64,000 nt of DNA from Ophiodon elongatus (Eukaryota > Chordata > Actinopteri > Perciformes > Hexagrammidae), in contig JACSYO010002159.1 of NCBI GenBank assembly GCA_016806645.1, forward strand, positions 12,046,827 to 12,110,826, read 5' to 3'. Below are positions 34,886 to 49,000 of the stretch, piece after piece. The position numbers were made by a program, and so were the translations under genes. The notes under the pieces were generated by a model. That model ran no database searches. It was not told where the DNA came from and saw nothing but the letters and a program-made list of their open reading frames with translations. The first letter of the stretch is position 1. Each line of letters begins with the position of its first letter.

Positions 34886-36896
34886 CTAGTGATTGTCATC
34901 AAAGTGAGCCGCAAATATTTTTGCTATTCTTTCAGTCTCCTTCTTCATGGACGATGGCGACATGTCGGGGCGCTGTCGAGGACCTCGGTGATGTGGAATG
35001 CTGTGAAGCTGAGAGCTCGGCCCCTGGAAAGATCAAAACAAAAAAGCATACCTGCAGTGTGAGTACTGCAACAAATAATGAGCCTAAGAATATGATTTTC
35101 TAGTGTATCAAAAAAACAAACACGCATACAGATTAGTCAAAGGACAATGTGTTTGAGGTGTGTGCTAACATATGAGTGACTGCTTAAACAGAGCAAGCCT
35201 TTCTTTAGCTTAGAAGGCTTGTCACGTGTCTCTCTGTAGTACTTTGAGTAAAATCTGGAGATCAGCAACAAGTGACTAGTTTGAACCGGCTCTTTAAAAA
35301 AGGTCCTTCCTGCAAAGACAGGCACACTTCCGTGTCCACACCCTCCTTGAAGCTGGATCCATTAACAATGGTGCGATGCAGAAGTACATTTCCATCTCTA
35401 CAGCTGAGTGGGAGTAACCCGGCAGACCTATTTGAAACTAAAGTACTCTGGGGAAACGTGTGCATAATATCAGTGCGCCTCCTTGGATGTACAGAATATC
35501 AACGATGAATACCTTCCTTTATAAAGATACCATAAGGCTCTTTTTAATGAGTATAGAGTCAGTTGACACTGCTTTTTGACACTTGTCCTTTAACTCACGT
35601 GTCATTTCAAAACCTGAATCATGAGTCACCAGTCTGGTTTTGTTGTGTTGCAATTTTTGTTCTGCGCAGTGTGCACATGCCTGAGCCCTGACTGTTAAGA
35701 ATAAATTATTACTCATGGCAGAAGGGAGTGTTTTATTCTTGCAAAAAATACCTCTGGTTACATTATAGCAGTGTTCTTAATTAGAGTGTACTGTGAGGGA
35801 CAGACGGGATACAAACACCCATTATTCTGTTGATCTCAAGACCGTTCAAACTACTTTGTCAACTTCTTTCCCAAAGCTAAAGGCTACGGCTACAACGTGT
35901 CAAAAGAAATTGTGACCAAGAAAAACATTAAGACTGCAATAGAGACTGAATGAGGGCAGATAGATGAGACAGTTTCCTTTGCAGTGTAAAGAATGGACGG
36001 AACAATGAAAACCTGATGTACTCATGATCTTATAACAGTATGTACAGCATCTTGTTTAAATATTTGTACAAGTCATATAGTGGGTGAGCCCCAAGCTGCA
36101 AACTTAATTTGTTCAGTGTCATTATTCTCGACAGGTCTCTGTTCAGTATGCGTCATGTGTAAAGTGATCTACTAATAACTAATGGTTTTTGCATGGCAGA
36201 TTGGCCCCGATGTCAACTGACTATATGTTATTTGTCCAAAAATCAAGTAATACATATTTCCTACAGGACTGTAAGAAATGTAAGAACATTCCTAAATACT
36301 AAGAAGTTAAAACTGAAACAGAGATATTCAGGTACTCAGTGAGGGGGGGGGGGTGAAACGTAAAAGGGGAGAGGGAGCGAGTGAGTGTGAATGCCAGAAC
36401 TAGAGTGGGTGATAAGTACTCACCGGGTCACTGGCCGTCTGGGAGAAAGAAGGAGCTAAACGTATGACTCTCATAGATGCTTCTAGTTGGTGAGAGGGGA
36501 GGAAGAAATTAGGGACCTCCATAGCGACCGAGCTGGATTTTGAACGTTAAAAAAAAAAAATTGAATATAGTACGATCGATGGCATCCCAGTTCAAATCAA
36601 AGATTCATGAGATGAAGCTGGTAAATGCCAAAAAGGACACACATTGTTGAAACATGTTTATCTTGTGGAGAGGGGTCTTTGTCTCAATTAGCATATTTCC
36701 ATTAACTTCCCATGCAAAGTCTAAACAAACAGTTCCCAACTAAATCACACAAAGAGCCTCTGACAGAGGGTGGCTGCCTGCACCGGTTCATGCAGGTCAA
36801 AGACAGACTATGGGAGTTACAATTCACTCTCTGAACTAGTTGTGCCATGAATCTGTGATCTAAAATGATCCAACAACTAATCTGATAGCCAGGCAG

Positions 36897-36927
<31 letters not shown>

Positions 36928-39900
36928 CTATAGATCAAGGATACGGTTGGAGTGGGATGTCCACGGAGCATGAAGCATCATGGGTATCTGTGACGTTTAG
37001 TAGGGTGGGTGATGAAGCTCCGTCACTCGACTCCTCGTTGGGGCTGTTGGGTTCTCTTGCTCGTCTTTCCTCGGTCCTTTCACCATCTCTCTCTGTGTCT
37101 GAAACGTCTCCTGCTGATCCATTAAAACTGTAACTTTGTTCACTTTCTTCTCGTCCGGCACATTTGTGTTCATCACAGTCATGAGTCACCATCTGCCTTT
37201 TCTCGTCCTCGTCCTCATCCTCATCCTCATCTTCCTCCATGCTCTTCAGAGAAATCAGGTCGGGGTCTGACAGGATGCTGGTCCAAGGACTGGTTTTGTC
37301 TGTTAGAGAGGTCACCTCATTTAGAGGCCTCGGCTTCACCACAACCTCCTCGTAATCTTCATCTTCATCTTCCTCATCATCTTCCTCTTCTTCATCATCA
37401 CTAGCTTCCTCATCCTGTGTGCTACCTGTCCCGTCTCCATCTTCGTCAGCTCCTTCTTGGTTTTCATCCTCAGACACAGTGACTGTGTAGTTTCGACTGT
37501 CCTTTCCTTCCTCAGGCTCAGAGTCTGTGTGGTCTTCAGACATCTTTGGCGAGTGCAGAGGAGACACATCTTCTTGGAAAGGATCTGAAGCTCTGCGTGG
37601 ACTGGAGACACTCTCAGGGAGAGTCTGAGGGTTGTTGTCTCCAACAAGGGAAGTTGTTGAGCTGCTCTGGGGATCTGAGGGAATCGTTTCTAGGGGGTTT
37701 CCTCGTAGACCTGTATGAAGAGGACAGTGAAGGTTTTAGCAACACTGTCTTGAGGAGATCATGCTTATTTATTATTATTTTATACTCTTTGTTTTTCAGT
37801 TATCATTAAGTACATTCAAGGTTATACTTTTAACATACCCGCAAACTCATAAGGGGTGAAAAAGGTGACACCGGACAAACTTCACCAAACTTCACCAAAC
37901 TTCACATTGCGGCAAACCATGTTTGGTCGCCACACCACATCCACGTCGTTTGATGAAACCTCAAGCTTTTATAACTACGGCCTTTTGATTGTTCTGACCA
38001 AAATTACAAACTGATCTGATTAAGAACATAGATTGCGCCGAAACACGTACGGTAATAATAATAAACATTTTGGACAGAACCAATATGGGATTGAGGTTTC
38101 ATACCCAGCCCCACCTTTTAGTGAACAAACATTTTAAGAACAATAGGTCCTCCGCTCCTACTACGTCAGTGCTCGGACCCTAATAATAATAATAATAATT
38201 ACAAGGATGAAAAGTTGGAGGGAAATGAAGACGCTATAGACATCTTAACGCTGATTGGCCAAGACTCGACACGTCACATCAAAGATGTTTTATTGCGAAG
38301 ATCACGACATCATCACCTTTTCTCCTTGTCTCACTCCAATCTCAGAAACGCTGGCCGGCCAGTTGACCCCCCTCCCCCCCCAAAAACAAAAACTCTTCGG
38401 ATCTACACGATTCACGTGGATGACATATTTTGATTTCAAAACGGCGAATTTCGCCAAAAAGCGACAAGTTTGCAGGTATGTTTTAAGGAAATACTTTTTC
38501 CTGTTCTTTGTCAGTAATCTTTAAAAGTCACCACTTGACAGAGGTGTTTGTGACTCGTTCATGGCTCAGCAGGTGGGTTGTTTGGCTCTTTACGTCCGCA
38601 TTTCTTCTTTACAGCGTCTCTCACCTTGACTTTGCCGCTTGCTGCTTTATAGGACTTGCTATTGAAACAGTGGCGCATGTACATGCCGCAGCCGGTTCTT
38701 TATGTCAAGATGTCGGCGATATTATATGCCTGGAGAATTGTTTTTGTTGCTGCTGTTCACATTCCTTATGACAAAGTTAAAAAATGCACTACAGGAATGC
38801 AATAGTGTTTTTGTTTCTTATGTTTTTCTTTGTTTTGAATTTGATTTGTTTTGGACTATTTGGTCAGATAAAACAAGCAATTTTAATCCATCACCGTGAA
38901 AAGTATACAGATAATTTGTTTTTTGATTAATCGAGAAAATACTGTGCAGATTAATGATGAAAATAATCATTAGTTGCAGCCCTAAAGTACAGTACAATAA
39001 CTGTAATGTTATGGGTACTTTTAGACTGACAGAAATGCAGTGTCGCCTTTATTCCACTAGTTGTCATTTCAGCAACACTGGTTCTTATTAGGACTGAAGA
39101 AGTCAGAAGGTACAGGGATGCCTCCATTTATGGTTAAAGTGTGTAAGCTAAACAGTAGACTGAGTCCACAGTGAACTCTGGGTCAACTACCAAGGTTGGG
39201 TAAACTAGAACGAAGTTAACGTGCCAAGAATCATCTTTAAATGGTTAAATGACAGTATATTGGACTTTTAAGAAAAAAAGGTACCATCATTTATAACAGT
39301 TTTATGCTAAAATGCTTAAAATGCTAAAATGATCTCACTTAAGATCTGCTGACTGCTACCGATGGAAAACATTGCTGGTAATTTCAGAACCATGAAGTGG
39401 ACCCCCTTAAGCATGTAAAAGAGCTCACCACTAATGATGTTGTTGGCTTGTCCAACTAAGTGGTTGGACTTGAGAAGAAGCTGACATGTGTCCATCTCCG
39501 TGTCCCTCGGTTCCTCGTGCTTGGCGCGACAGTCTTGCTCACTCATGGACGGGAATGTGGGTGTTGAAATCTTACGGCTGAAGTATCTCTGGATGTTGTC
39601 CAGCTCACTTAGTTTTTTCCTGTAAAAACAATGAGGCGTATAGTCATGTTTAAAAAATAAAGCAAACAATCACTTTAATGGACTGTACATCTGAGGAATG
39701 ATACCTGAGTGCTGAAAACAGAAATGAGCTGGAGGGATTGATGTCCGCAGCACAGACAGAAGGAGCGGCTGTTTGCTCCTGCAGACTCTGATGGTAATGA
39801 CGTACTTTGTCCATGTGCTCGAAGTGGCGGTCACTCTCACTTGACCTGAACAGACGTACAGCCGATGAATAAATACAATGTGAAGGCTTCTTTTCAGCAT

Positions 39901-42900
39901 ATTGGAATGCTTTGACTGAATGAAAATGTAATTGTCAAGCTGCAAATTCTGGTCCCGAGAAATGAAGCCAGCACTAAAGTGCCAACAACTGCAGTTCTTC
40001 AAATGGCCAGCTGAGGGGGGTACACAAATTATTTTGGTTTCTTTAGCTTACTTTACTGGTCATGCCAACTGTTTAGGGGGTTCATTTTTATGTAACTCAC
40101 TCGTTTAAAATTGTACTAAGGCTTAACGTCAGGTTTAATTAAGGGCGTGGCCTCTTTGAGTGACAGGTGGCTGCCGTCTCAGGTCGCTAGCTGCTAGCTG
40201 TCCCCTGTTGTCCCCTGTTGTCCCCTCTGCTGCGTCATCTGAGCTCGCCTCAGCTCCACCTCTTTGGCCATTGGATTAGCCGGGAGAGGTGTCTGCCGGA
40301 TCCACCCACTTTTAGCTTCACAACGGCACCTCACAAAACTTTGGTTGACGTAACAGAGACCACGTCCATATTTGATACAGTCTATGGTAATTGTTCTACA
40401 AACCTTTCAGAGAACAGCCTGTCCGTGTGGTCAGGTGACGAGATCTTCTGCTCGGGGTATCGGCTGATGTGAGAGGGGAAGCTGCTGTATGTTGCTGTGG
40501 TATGGTAGCTGAGAGGGAGTGCCTGGAATAACGCTTGCTAATAAAAGACATCCATCATGATTAAAATTAGACATAAACAAGTTTCTTTTTTACTGTATGT
40601 ATAAATATTTTCTCTCACCGGTGAATTTTTGGAAGCTTCTTCATTCACAGTTTTTCTCTGTTCCCTGAGATCCTGGACCCCCTTCTGTGGAGTGATGGAC
40701 ACTTTAAGCTGGCCGTGACACTGACCACTGAAGTCTGTGATGTTGTACCAACCACACACTGACTGGAACCCACAGACTAAGGGGGACAGGTCGACAGAGG
40801 CAAATCCAACAACCCTCTCTGTTTCTATGGAAGAAAAACAACCCAAGAGTGAATTGATATATCAAGCAGATCAATGTAATATACATCATAAAGTGAAGCT
40901 GCTTCCTGTACCTCCTTTGTGCCAGACTTTGAACACGAGAGACTGTTGTGGATCGACAAGTAGCTGCTTTGAAAGCCTGTGAATTTGATACAAATCATCA
41001 GCCTGATATGTGATTGTTCTTAGATCTCCTCAAAGATTTTAGGTAATGTCTGTTGTATAACTCGACCTGCACTCATGTTGATGGTCCCACACGGGGCAGT
41101 CAGCGTTGGCTATGACAGCTGTGGACACCGGTTCAGCAGAGTCTGCAGTGACGTACGAAACACAGCAGCATGGTGACCCTTCACTGCGCTCTGCTAAGGG
41201 ACAGCCTGCCAGAGAAACATAAACACACATCATTATTATCAAAGAAAACATGTAAAAAAAAAAAGAAAAAAAAAAAAACTTCAGGTCACAAGCTCACCCT
41301 TCAGATTCAGGTGCATGGCGCGGTCCACTGCAACAATCACAGGGAAAGATTCATCCATGCTCATTCCTGTGTGTTGCACCGATGTGATGTCAGGAGATAT
41401 GTTCTTGAGTCTGCTTTGTGATGTTTTGGGTGTCGCGGGCGAGGGGGCTCGATCTGCTGCTTCAACCTTTTCTGATAAGAGCTCCCCCTGGCTGTCCGAG
41501 TCCACTTCGGGGTCAACTCCAGCAGGGACTGTCCTCACTTCCACAGGGACAGAACTTGCTGTCAGGGTGATGTGCACCCTGAGAGCAGCCCCTTGCAGAT
41601 CTGCTGCTGAGCGTCTGAACAGGGGATACACTCCTGTAAAGAAATACAGCCATAATGTTACTACAGCAATAATATAAACAGTTACATTATAACACAAGTA
41701 GTAATTTCTTACCACTGAGAGTAAGCTTCTGCGTGGGTGTCTTTGCAAGAGTGGACAGGTCGACAAACACTGAACCCACCAGTCGGTCTGTGTCTCGGGG
41801 CCTTTGGGTTTTGTCTTTTGTGAAGGCAACCCACACCTGAACCTCCAGCTTTTCCTCCCGAAGATACCACATCAAGGGCTGAGTGCTCTTCAGCTCCACA
41901 GTTCTACTTTCCTGGAAAGCCACCGTGGCCTGGCCTCCCTCCTCAACAGACGGGTGTTTCATCTGGGAGCAGAAGGCGTCCTGCTCGTAGAACTTGTACC
42001 TGAAGTAGCAGTAGGTGGAGCGCTCCAGCTCACTGAGGCCTGGCAGAAGCAAGCAGTGGACAGGTATCCATGCTCTGGGCATCGAGAAAGTCAAAGACAT
42101 TTTTCTCATGCCGTCTCCCAAAGCTTCTTCATCAACTTGCATTTCATTCTGGGCCATTTCCCAGCTCAAACCCTGAGCAGTTTTAATGACTCTTTCCCTG
42201 TCTGAGTGGTGGGCGAAGTTGACGGAGATCTCGAGGCCCCCGACCAAGATGTGCTGGTGCTGAGAAGAACTTGTTTCCTGAGGTAAATACACTCCAAACC
42301 AGCCAGAAATACCTTTATATTTGGAAAAAGAAACAAAAATGACTGTTTTTGTCCGAAAAACTATTGGACCCAGCAATCACCGAGAGTGCAGCATACCTGT
42401 TCTTTTATGGAGGAGATCAGCAAGAGGTATTTTCACTGTGCCCAACACCACATCCTTAGGTTTATATGTGTGCACTGCTGAAACAAATATCACAATACAA
42501 ATTAGTCATTTACAGACTATCGTTGAAAAAAAAGATTTCTTTTAACAAATAAAAATGTCCAAAAACTAGATGTAAAAACAGCAACACTGCCAAAACAATA
42601 TCCCTTGCCTGTCAAATATTACTGCGAAAAGAAATAACATACATTATAATGTACACATTTGTAACATTTATATCAATAAGTAATTGTGGAAAATAAAACA
42701 AAATAAGCTTTATAAACCTTTGCGACTGTCTCGGTTCCACACAGTGAAGACAGCAGAGGCTTCCTCCAGCTGCTCAGCCAAGCTGCAGGTTTCTCCACTG
42801 CTCCTCAGAAGCAGCAGATCACAGGACACCTCCATGTGGTGGTCGAAGTCCGGGCAGAAGGTCTTGGCGGCGATGCGGGTGCACCTCCTTTCACTCTTAG

Positions 42901-43064
42901 GTAAGAAGGGCAGCTCGACTGTGATGTAGGAGTTCACTCCCACAACGGCAAAGTAGCTGAATCTTTCATCTTGGTCTGATAAAACCCTGAAACAGAAAGG
43001 CAGAAGCACAATACCAGACTGAAGGCATTGAGGCAGTGTGTGTGTGTGTGTGTGTGTGTATGTA

Positions 43065-43098
<34 letters not shown>

Positions 43099-46000
43099 TA
43101 TGTATATATATGCAAATACTTTCTGTGTGATGCCGTGTGGTTTTGGAATTTTCGCTGCTGAAACACTTTCTCTCAGACCAATTACTGGAGCTGAACGTCA
43201 CTTCATTTGTTGATCTCAAAACTTGGAGTTGAAAAACTCAACAGCAATTTCTCTTTCAATGTAATTAGGCTGGTGGCAGAAGTGGCAGCAGTTAGAGCAC
43301 TAACTCTGTAAATAAAACATAAACTACATTAACTGATCTTAAAGAGTAATTAAATGGAGTTATTTAACTCTTAACAACTTCCCTATACAAATAAGAAAAA
43401 ATTCAAGATTTAAAACCCAGAAACTGCTTACTTGTCATCACACAATTAGGAACAGTTTCACACATATTTACTCAAGCAAACAGAGCTCTCCAGACAAAGT
43501 TGTATGTGACATTGCTATGGGGAATTTCCATTCCATAAACTCATATAAAGTTCCCAATAGGACAGCGGTAGAGGTGTACCTTGCTGCGGCCTGCAGACCT
43601 GATGCTCTGTGCACCTGAACCACGAGTGTCACAACACGAGAGGCAGCTCCTTTACCCGTCTGACCTCCAGGTCTCACTGGTCGGTGCTTGTACCGAATGC
43701 ACACATCTAGAAAGCCTGAGAAACACAACAGATCAGCCACACCTTATAAGATACTAAACGTGTCAATGCATTATATTATTGATATCACTCTGAGTGTCTG
43801 TGTACCTGAGGGCTGAGGCTGATGTCTTGTGGGACTGTCTGTCCTGGGAATCAGGGGCAGGGAGAACATCTGAGCCTCTTTAGGATGCTGTCTCTGCATG
43901 GTGACCATGGCACACAGCTTGGACAATGGAAGCATTCCTTTGGCCACAAGCTGGTCTCGAACGTTTGGATAATAATATCTACAGACACACACAATCCTTT
44001 ATATGAAACCAGTAAGTATTAAGCCATATTAAGATATGAAATTCCAATAGCAACCACAAACCTGCACCAGACTTCAAATTGGACACCCCCTCCACCGCTT
44101 AGGCCTTGACTAGAAAGAGAGCTGAGCAGCAGCCTCTGAACTGGAACTCCTTCAGGAGCCAGAAGCACATGAGTCTCAGTGTGTCCAAACATCGGGTCAG
44201 GGACACAGAGAGTTGTGGTGGTACGAAACGGCTTCAGGTTCACGCCTGTTGAAGACGAGATACAGGTCAGACTGACGCAGAGGGAGGAAAAACACCTTGG
44301 GGAATTCTTTATGGTGATGCTTTTATATAATAAAGTTGCCTTACTACTCTCTATGAGGCTTTGGTCCAATTTTGTAGCAGGGTCACCCTCCTGACAGGGG
44401 AAACTGTACTGGATGTAGCAGTCAGCCTCACCCCAAACTGTGGACTGCAGAGGCGTCAGCCCATTGATTTTCTCCACTCTCATCACAAACAGATGCTCTC
44501 TCATAGTTTCCTCTTGTGCTGCTGTCACCTGACGGGGAAACACAATAGAAACAAAGACGACGAGCACTTAGTTGACAGATGTGACATTTCTTAGCTGACA
44601 AACCTGCACACAAACATACAGTTTACAGTACAGTAATGTAGGAATTCAATGAGTCTGGGCCTTTTCACATGATATTAGTATGAGATTTTAGTGGTTAACA
44701 TTTTCATGACTTCAGTATGATCTCAAATCATCCACATGAAGCTAACAAAAAAATGTCTAACACGCTTCCCACATACTCGTCCTTTTTAAATATCTAAATT
44801 TAAGCATTGTTACACCTACTTCACTGACTAACTTGTTTGTAATATTTATACTAGTGCAGGTTGTTTTTTTTATAGATTGAGTACATTATTGTGCATCAGC
44901 AAAGAAATTCCCAAAGAACTTCAGGGTGTTTTCTAGAGATCATTTTCATTAATGAAAAGTGCTTTATACTGTATTTTCCTATCTGTGGAGGTCTGATTTA
45001 AAATATGTGCAGTCTATGGCTGTAACTTATCTATGAGATCATCTCTTACGTGCTTAGAAATTATGAATAATAATAATAATTTAATAGTAAATTGTATTTG
45101 CGACCATGTGACGTGACTTCGGGGGGAGGGGGGGGGGCAACCTTGGAAGGTGCTGCTTACCTGCAATTATGTGTTTGACAAGAACACATACAGAAAATAG
45201 TTTGAGCATTATGTCACAGAAATGAACACAGACCTTTGCTTGTGAATGAGGCTGGTGGTCAAGCAGATGAACTGGTCTCATGACATGAGACGAGCAGTCG
45301 TAATCTTCATCCCTTGTGCGCTGGAGGGCAACTATTTGCTCTGATCGGCCCATAGCCAAAACAACCCTGAGCTGTCCTTTACAACTACCCGAGAACACGT
45401 CAATGACTGGCATGTAGCAGTCCACCCCTAAAACAGGGTACTGTGCCTGGAGAAGAAGGTGGGTGATCTTTGGATCCCTGGAGGGAAGAAAAACAGAGAG
45501 GAGCGTTAATAGTCTCACGTGGCAGGTATGTTTGAGTTCACATGCAAAATGTGTGTGTAGTGGAATTTGTGGTGGAACATTCCTGGAGTTTCATTCTGAG
45601 AATTCAAGAAATGGAATGCATGGAGGATAAAAGACAATATATGCTATTTGGAGGAGTACCATAGCGCCTCCCGGAGGGCAGGTTACATAAAAGAGGCTGT
45701 GAAAGATCCCCAAAGATCAAAAAGTTGTAAATAAATGTTCTGTTGACCAAATCAGTGATTACTACTTGTTTACTCTAATTTCCCTATAAACGTTGCCAGT
45801 AACACTGGAAATATCTAGTGACCTTTTTGAGTCAAGTCATACTAAATTTGAAAGATCCTAAGAAAATGTGTTGTCGCTCTACGACTTGCCTAAATGACAT
45901 GTAGAATTGGTGGAGAGGGAGTTTAACTATGCCGAGGAGTCGATCCTGCCCTGAACTTCCCGTCTTCTGCCACACCTCGATTACCATCACATTATTCTTC

Positions 46001-49000
46001 ATCCGCTCCAGCAGCTTAGTTGTTAAGGCCACAGGCGTCACCTGAAACAAGGGATGGAGAAAAAAAAAACTATATGGATCCCTGGGATTCTGAATTTACA
46101 AAGTCGGAGATTTCTGCTACTTTTGTAGCCTAATAAAAAAATAAAAAGATGGTTAGAAGATTTGATTTCCTGGGCTAACCTGAACAAAGTTGAAACAGGG
46201 ATTTGCCTGACCCCAGCTGACGACAGATCTCGCCGTCTCATCACACCAGAGTTTACAATTCAAGTACACGTTTGGAGCCTGCATGGGCCCACAGTTGAAG
46301 TTCTTTCCATCTGGCACCATGAGTAACGTATGCAGCAGGACCTCAGAGTCCTCCTCCACCTGCTGCCGTGATATACCAGGAGATGTGTGGAGGCCGGGAT
46401 GGGGAGAGAGTTCTTTCGAGGGTTTCTGAAGAGTCCAAACATTCAGCCTGGGCTCTTCAAAGGAGTGAGTTGGTAACTCCTCCCTGTCAACGTCAACATG
46501 TTGAGACCTGGAGCTGGTCTCTCTCTGTGGACTGGGTGCAGTTTGTGAAGGCGATGTGTCTCTCTGAGCCACCTTGCGTCTACTTTTTTTAGAAGGGACA
46601 TCTTTGTTGTCTCTAATAAGTTCTAGTGAAACCTGAGAAAAATAATAGTATTACTTTTATGACACTTGGATAACAAATGTCAGGCTTGTAAACATAAAAA
46701 GTACATTACCTTGAGAGGTCCAGTCTCCTGTGTCTCCCCATTTCCTTCCACACTCTGCACAGGTAAGACGAGAGACTGACTCAGCTGTGTGCTCTGCAGC
46801 AGACAGCGCAGCGGGTGAACTGCCTTGCCGATGGGAACCGGCTGAAAACAAGAGAAGCCAAGGTCATCACCTGCACTTCATTCTTTAAAAAGGTACCGGT
46901 ATTTTATTCGGTTAATGTCTACCTGTGTTTGTTGGCATTTATAAGAAACAGGAAGTCTGTTTCATTTGTTTCAAATGAAAGGTCGCGTTGATAAGAGAGT
47001 CACACTAAGAAGTTGTGCTAACGGTTGAACATTATAATTTATTATTCCAAGAAAAACTCACATAAGAACAACAAAATGTAGGTACTTACTTTCTTTTGGT
47101 CGCTCTTTCGTGAGTAAACCTTGAAAATCAGATCAGTGGCCCACCATTTTTTCACTGTGGCTGCACTGAAGTGGACAGGAAACACAGAGAGCTGATGGAA
47201 GTTCACCCCTAAAAACACACAGAAGAGTGTTTCAGATTCAGTCACAAACCCAAAACCAGTGTTTTTCACTCAGGTAAGTTTCAATAAGGCAGATTGTAAC
47301 AGGTCATACTTCCTCCTGTGACTTTACTGGCAACAGCTCTGGTCACCTCTCCATCTCCACTCTTACTACGATCATGTCGACTGGAAGTGGAAGCCATTGG
47401 GAACGCGTACTCAATAAAATATGTGCTAATGAAAAAGAGAGGAGATATCGCAGGCTGTTTATACGAATAACTGCAATGTTATGTTAAAATGAGATCAAAA
47501 TAATGTTAAATGTTTCACCCACCACTTCTTGCTGGGTACTGGTCGAGGAGGTTTCCCTTTGCCTGAGGTCTTCCGAGGTGTGGTGGTTGTAGGTACGGTC
47601 AGACAGTCGACGGTCACTCTCGCCAGTCGGATCAAACTCAGCAAAGTCAACTGCTCTGCACTAACGCCAGGAGGAATACCACCTGCAGACCGCTGAGGCT
47701 CGGAGTTTGAACTGGACACAGTCAAAATACGATGAATAAGTGTCTTAAATGTACAAACGGTAGTATGGTTACAGCTAGTTTATTCCCATACTGTATGTTT
47801 TGTTTGTGCTGTATGTCTGGTCTATGTCCTGGTACCTTGTGTGTATCCCATATATCCCATGTAAATGGTTTATTAAACTGGTCAATTTCCTTCAGCATTC
47901 TTTGCAGAAGGAAATTCTTTCCTGGCTTATTTATATATCTCAATCAATCTCATCATCAATCATATATCTCAATCAATTGGCATATCATCTCATTAGGGAG
48001 AAGATATGCCAGGATAAGATTGTTATTATAAGTGTCTGACAACATTATGGAAAGGACCATACAGAGAAATAAGACAATTTTCTTTGCTTTTTCCTTTCTG
48101 TTATTGTGTCATGTAACCAGACGACAACGGTGAAAATGTGAGTGGGAGTTGGAGAGAGGAGTGCTACGGGACACTGGTATTGTCAGAGTTTGTTGCGTTG
48201 GAGTACAGAAAGCTAAGCTTTTTATTAGTATTATTTAAAAGATTTTCTATGGTGACTGCGAGGCAAAATTTCAAAACGAGACTTCTAGCAAGATACACAG
48301 TAGCAAACAGACCGGATCAAGCGAAAGGTAAAGAAAAATGTATTTCTCTGTATGGTCTGTGCACTTATAACAACAATCCGAGCCTGTCAGTTGCTAAATC
48401 AAGCACTTTAGTGGACGTAAATTGATGGTGAGGACATGATTAGGTTGCAACCAGTTTAGCAGCTGCCTCCCTCAATACTGGACCAATTTCAAAAACTGTT
48501 GTCCCCATTAGTCACAAAAACAAAAGGAAAATAGGGTCACGGTTGAAAATACCAAAGTTGTCCTTTAATGAGCATGTAAAGGCCCTTACCCTGCAGTAAT
48601 CCTGGGTGTCAGCTGTTTTTTACTTGAGGACACTGCTCCTTGGCCCTCTGCCTCAGTGTCGTTTGGTCTGATATCCGACATCTAAAAGACAACAAGAAAA
48701 TCAAGAATTCTGACAGTGATTTTAGACACAAAACATTCTTTTTCCCTGGCAATCATCATAAAATAGACTACTTACAGGAGTTTGGTAGAACAAATTTTCC
48801 AGTAAGCTCTGATCATATTGTGGATCATTGAGCTCACTGTCCCCACACTCACTGCTATGGCCAGACAGAGATTCAGGGAAGGAGCCATCTCCATCCCAGA
48901 GATGCAGAGGAGATGTGTTTAAGCTAAACAAAAAAAGAAAGAAAGAAAGAAAGAAAAAGTACAGATCTTGGAAAGAAAAACTGCTTACATTTTCTGTCAT

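Noticed and set aside
36935..37567. 210-codon acidic open frame as an independent gene
   Set aside because: It is part of c2cd3 exon 31. The frame extends upstream to an acceptor at 37710 and downstream exons complete the known C2CD3 C-terminus.
45866..45890. Use of the GT four bases beyond c2cd3 exon 15 as donor
   Set aside because: It would add four bases, break the frame into exon 16, and lose agreement with the conserved protein. The GC donor fits all three criteria.
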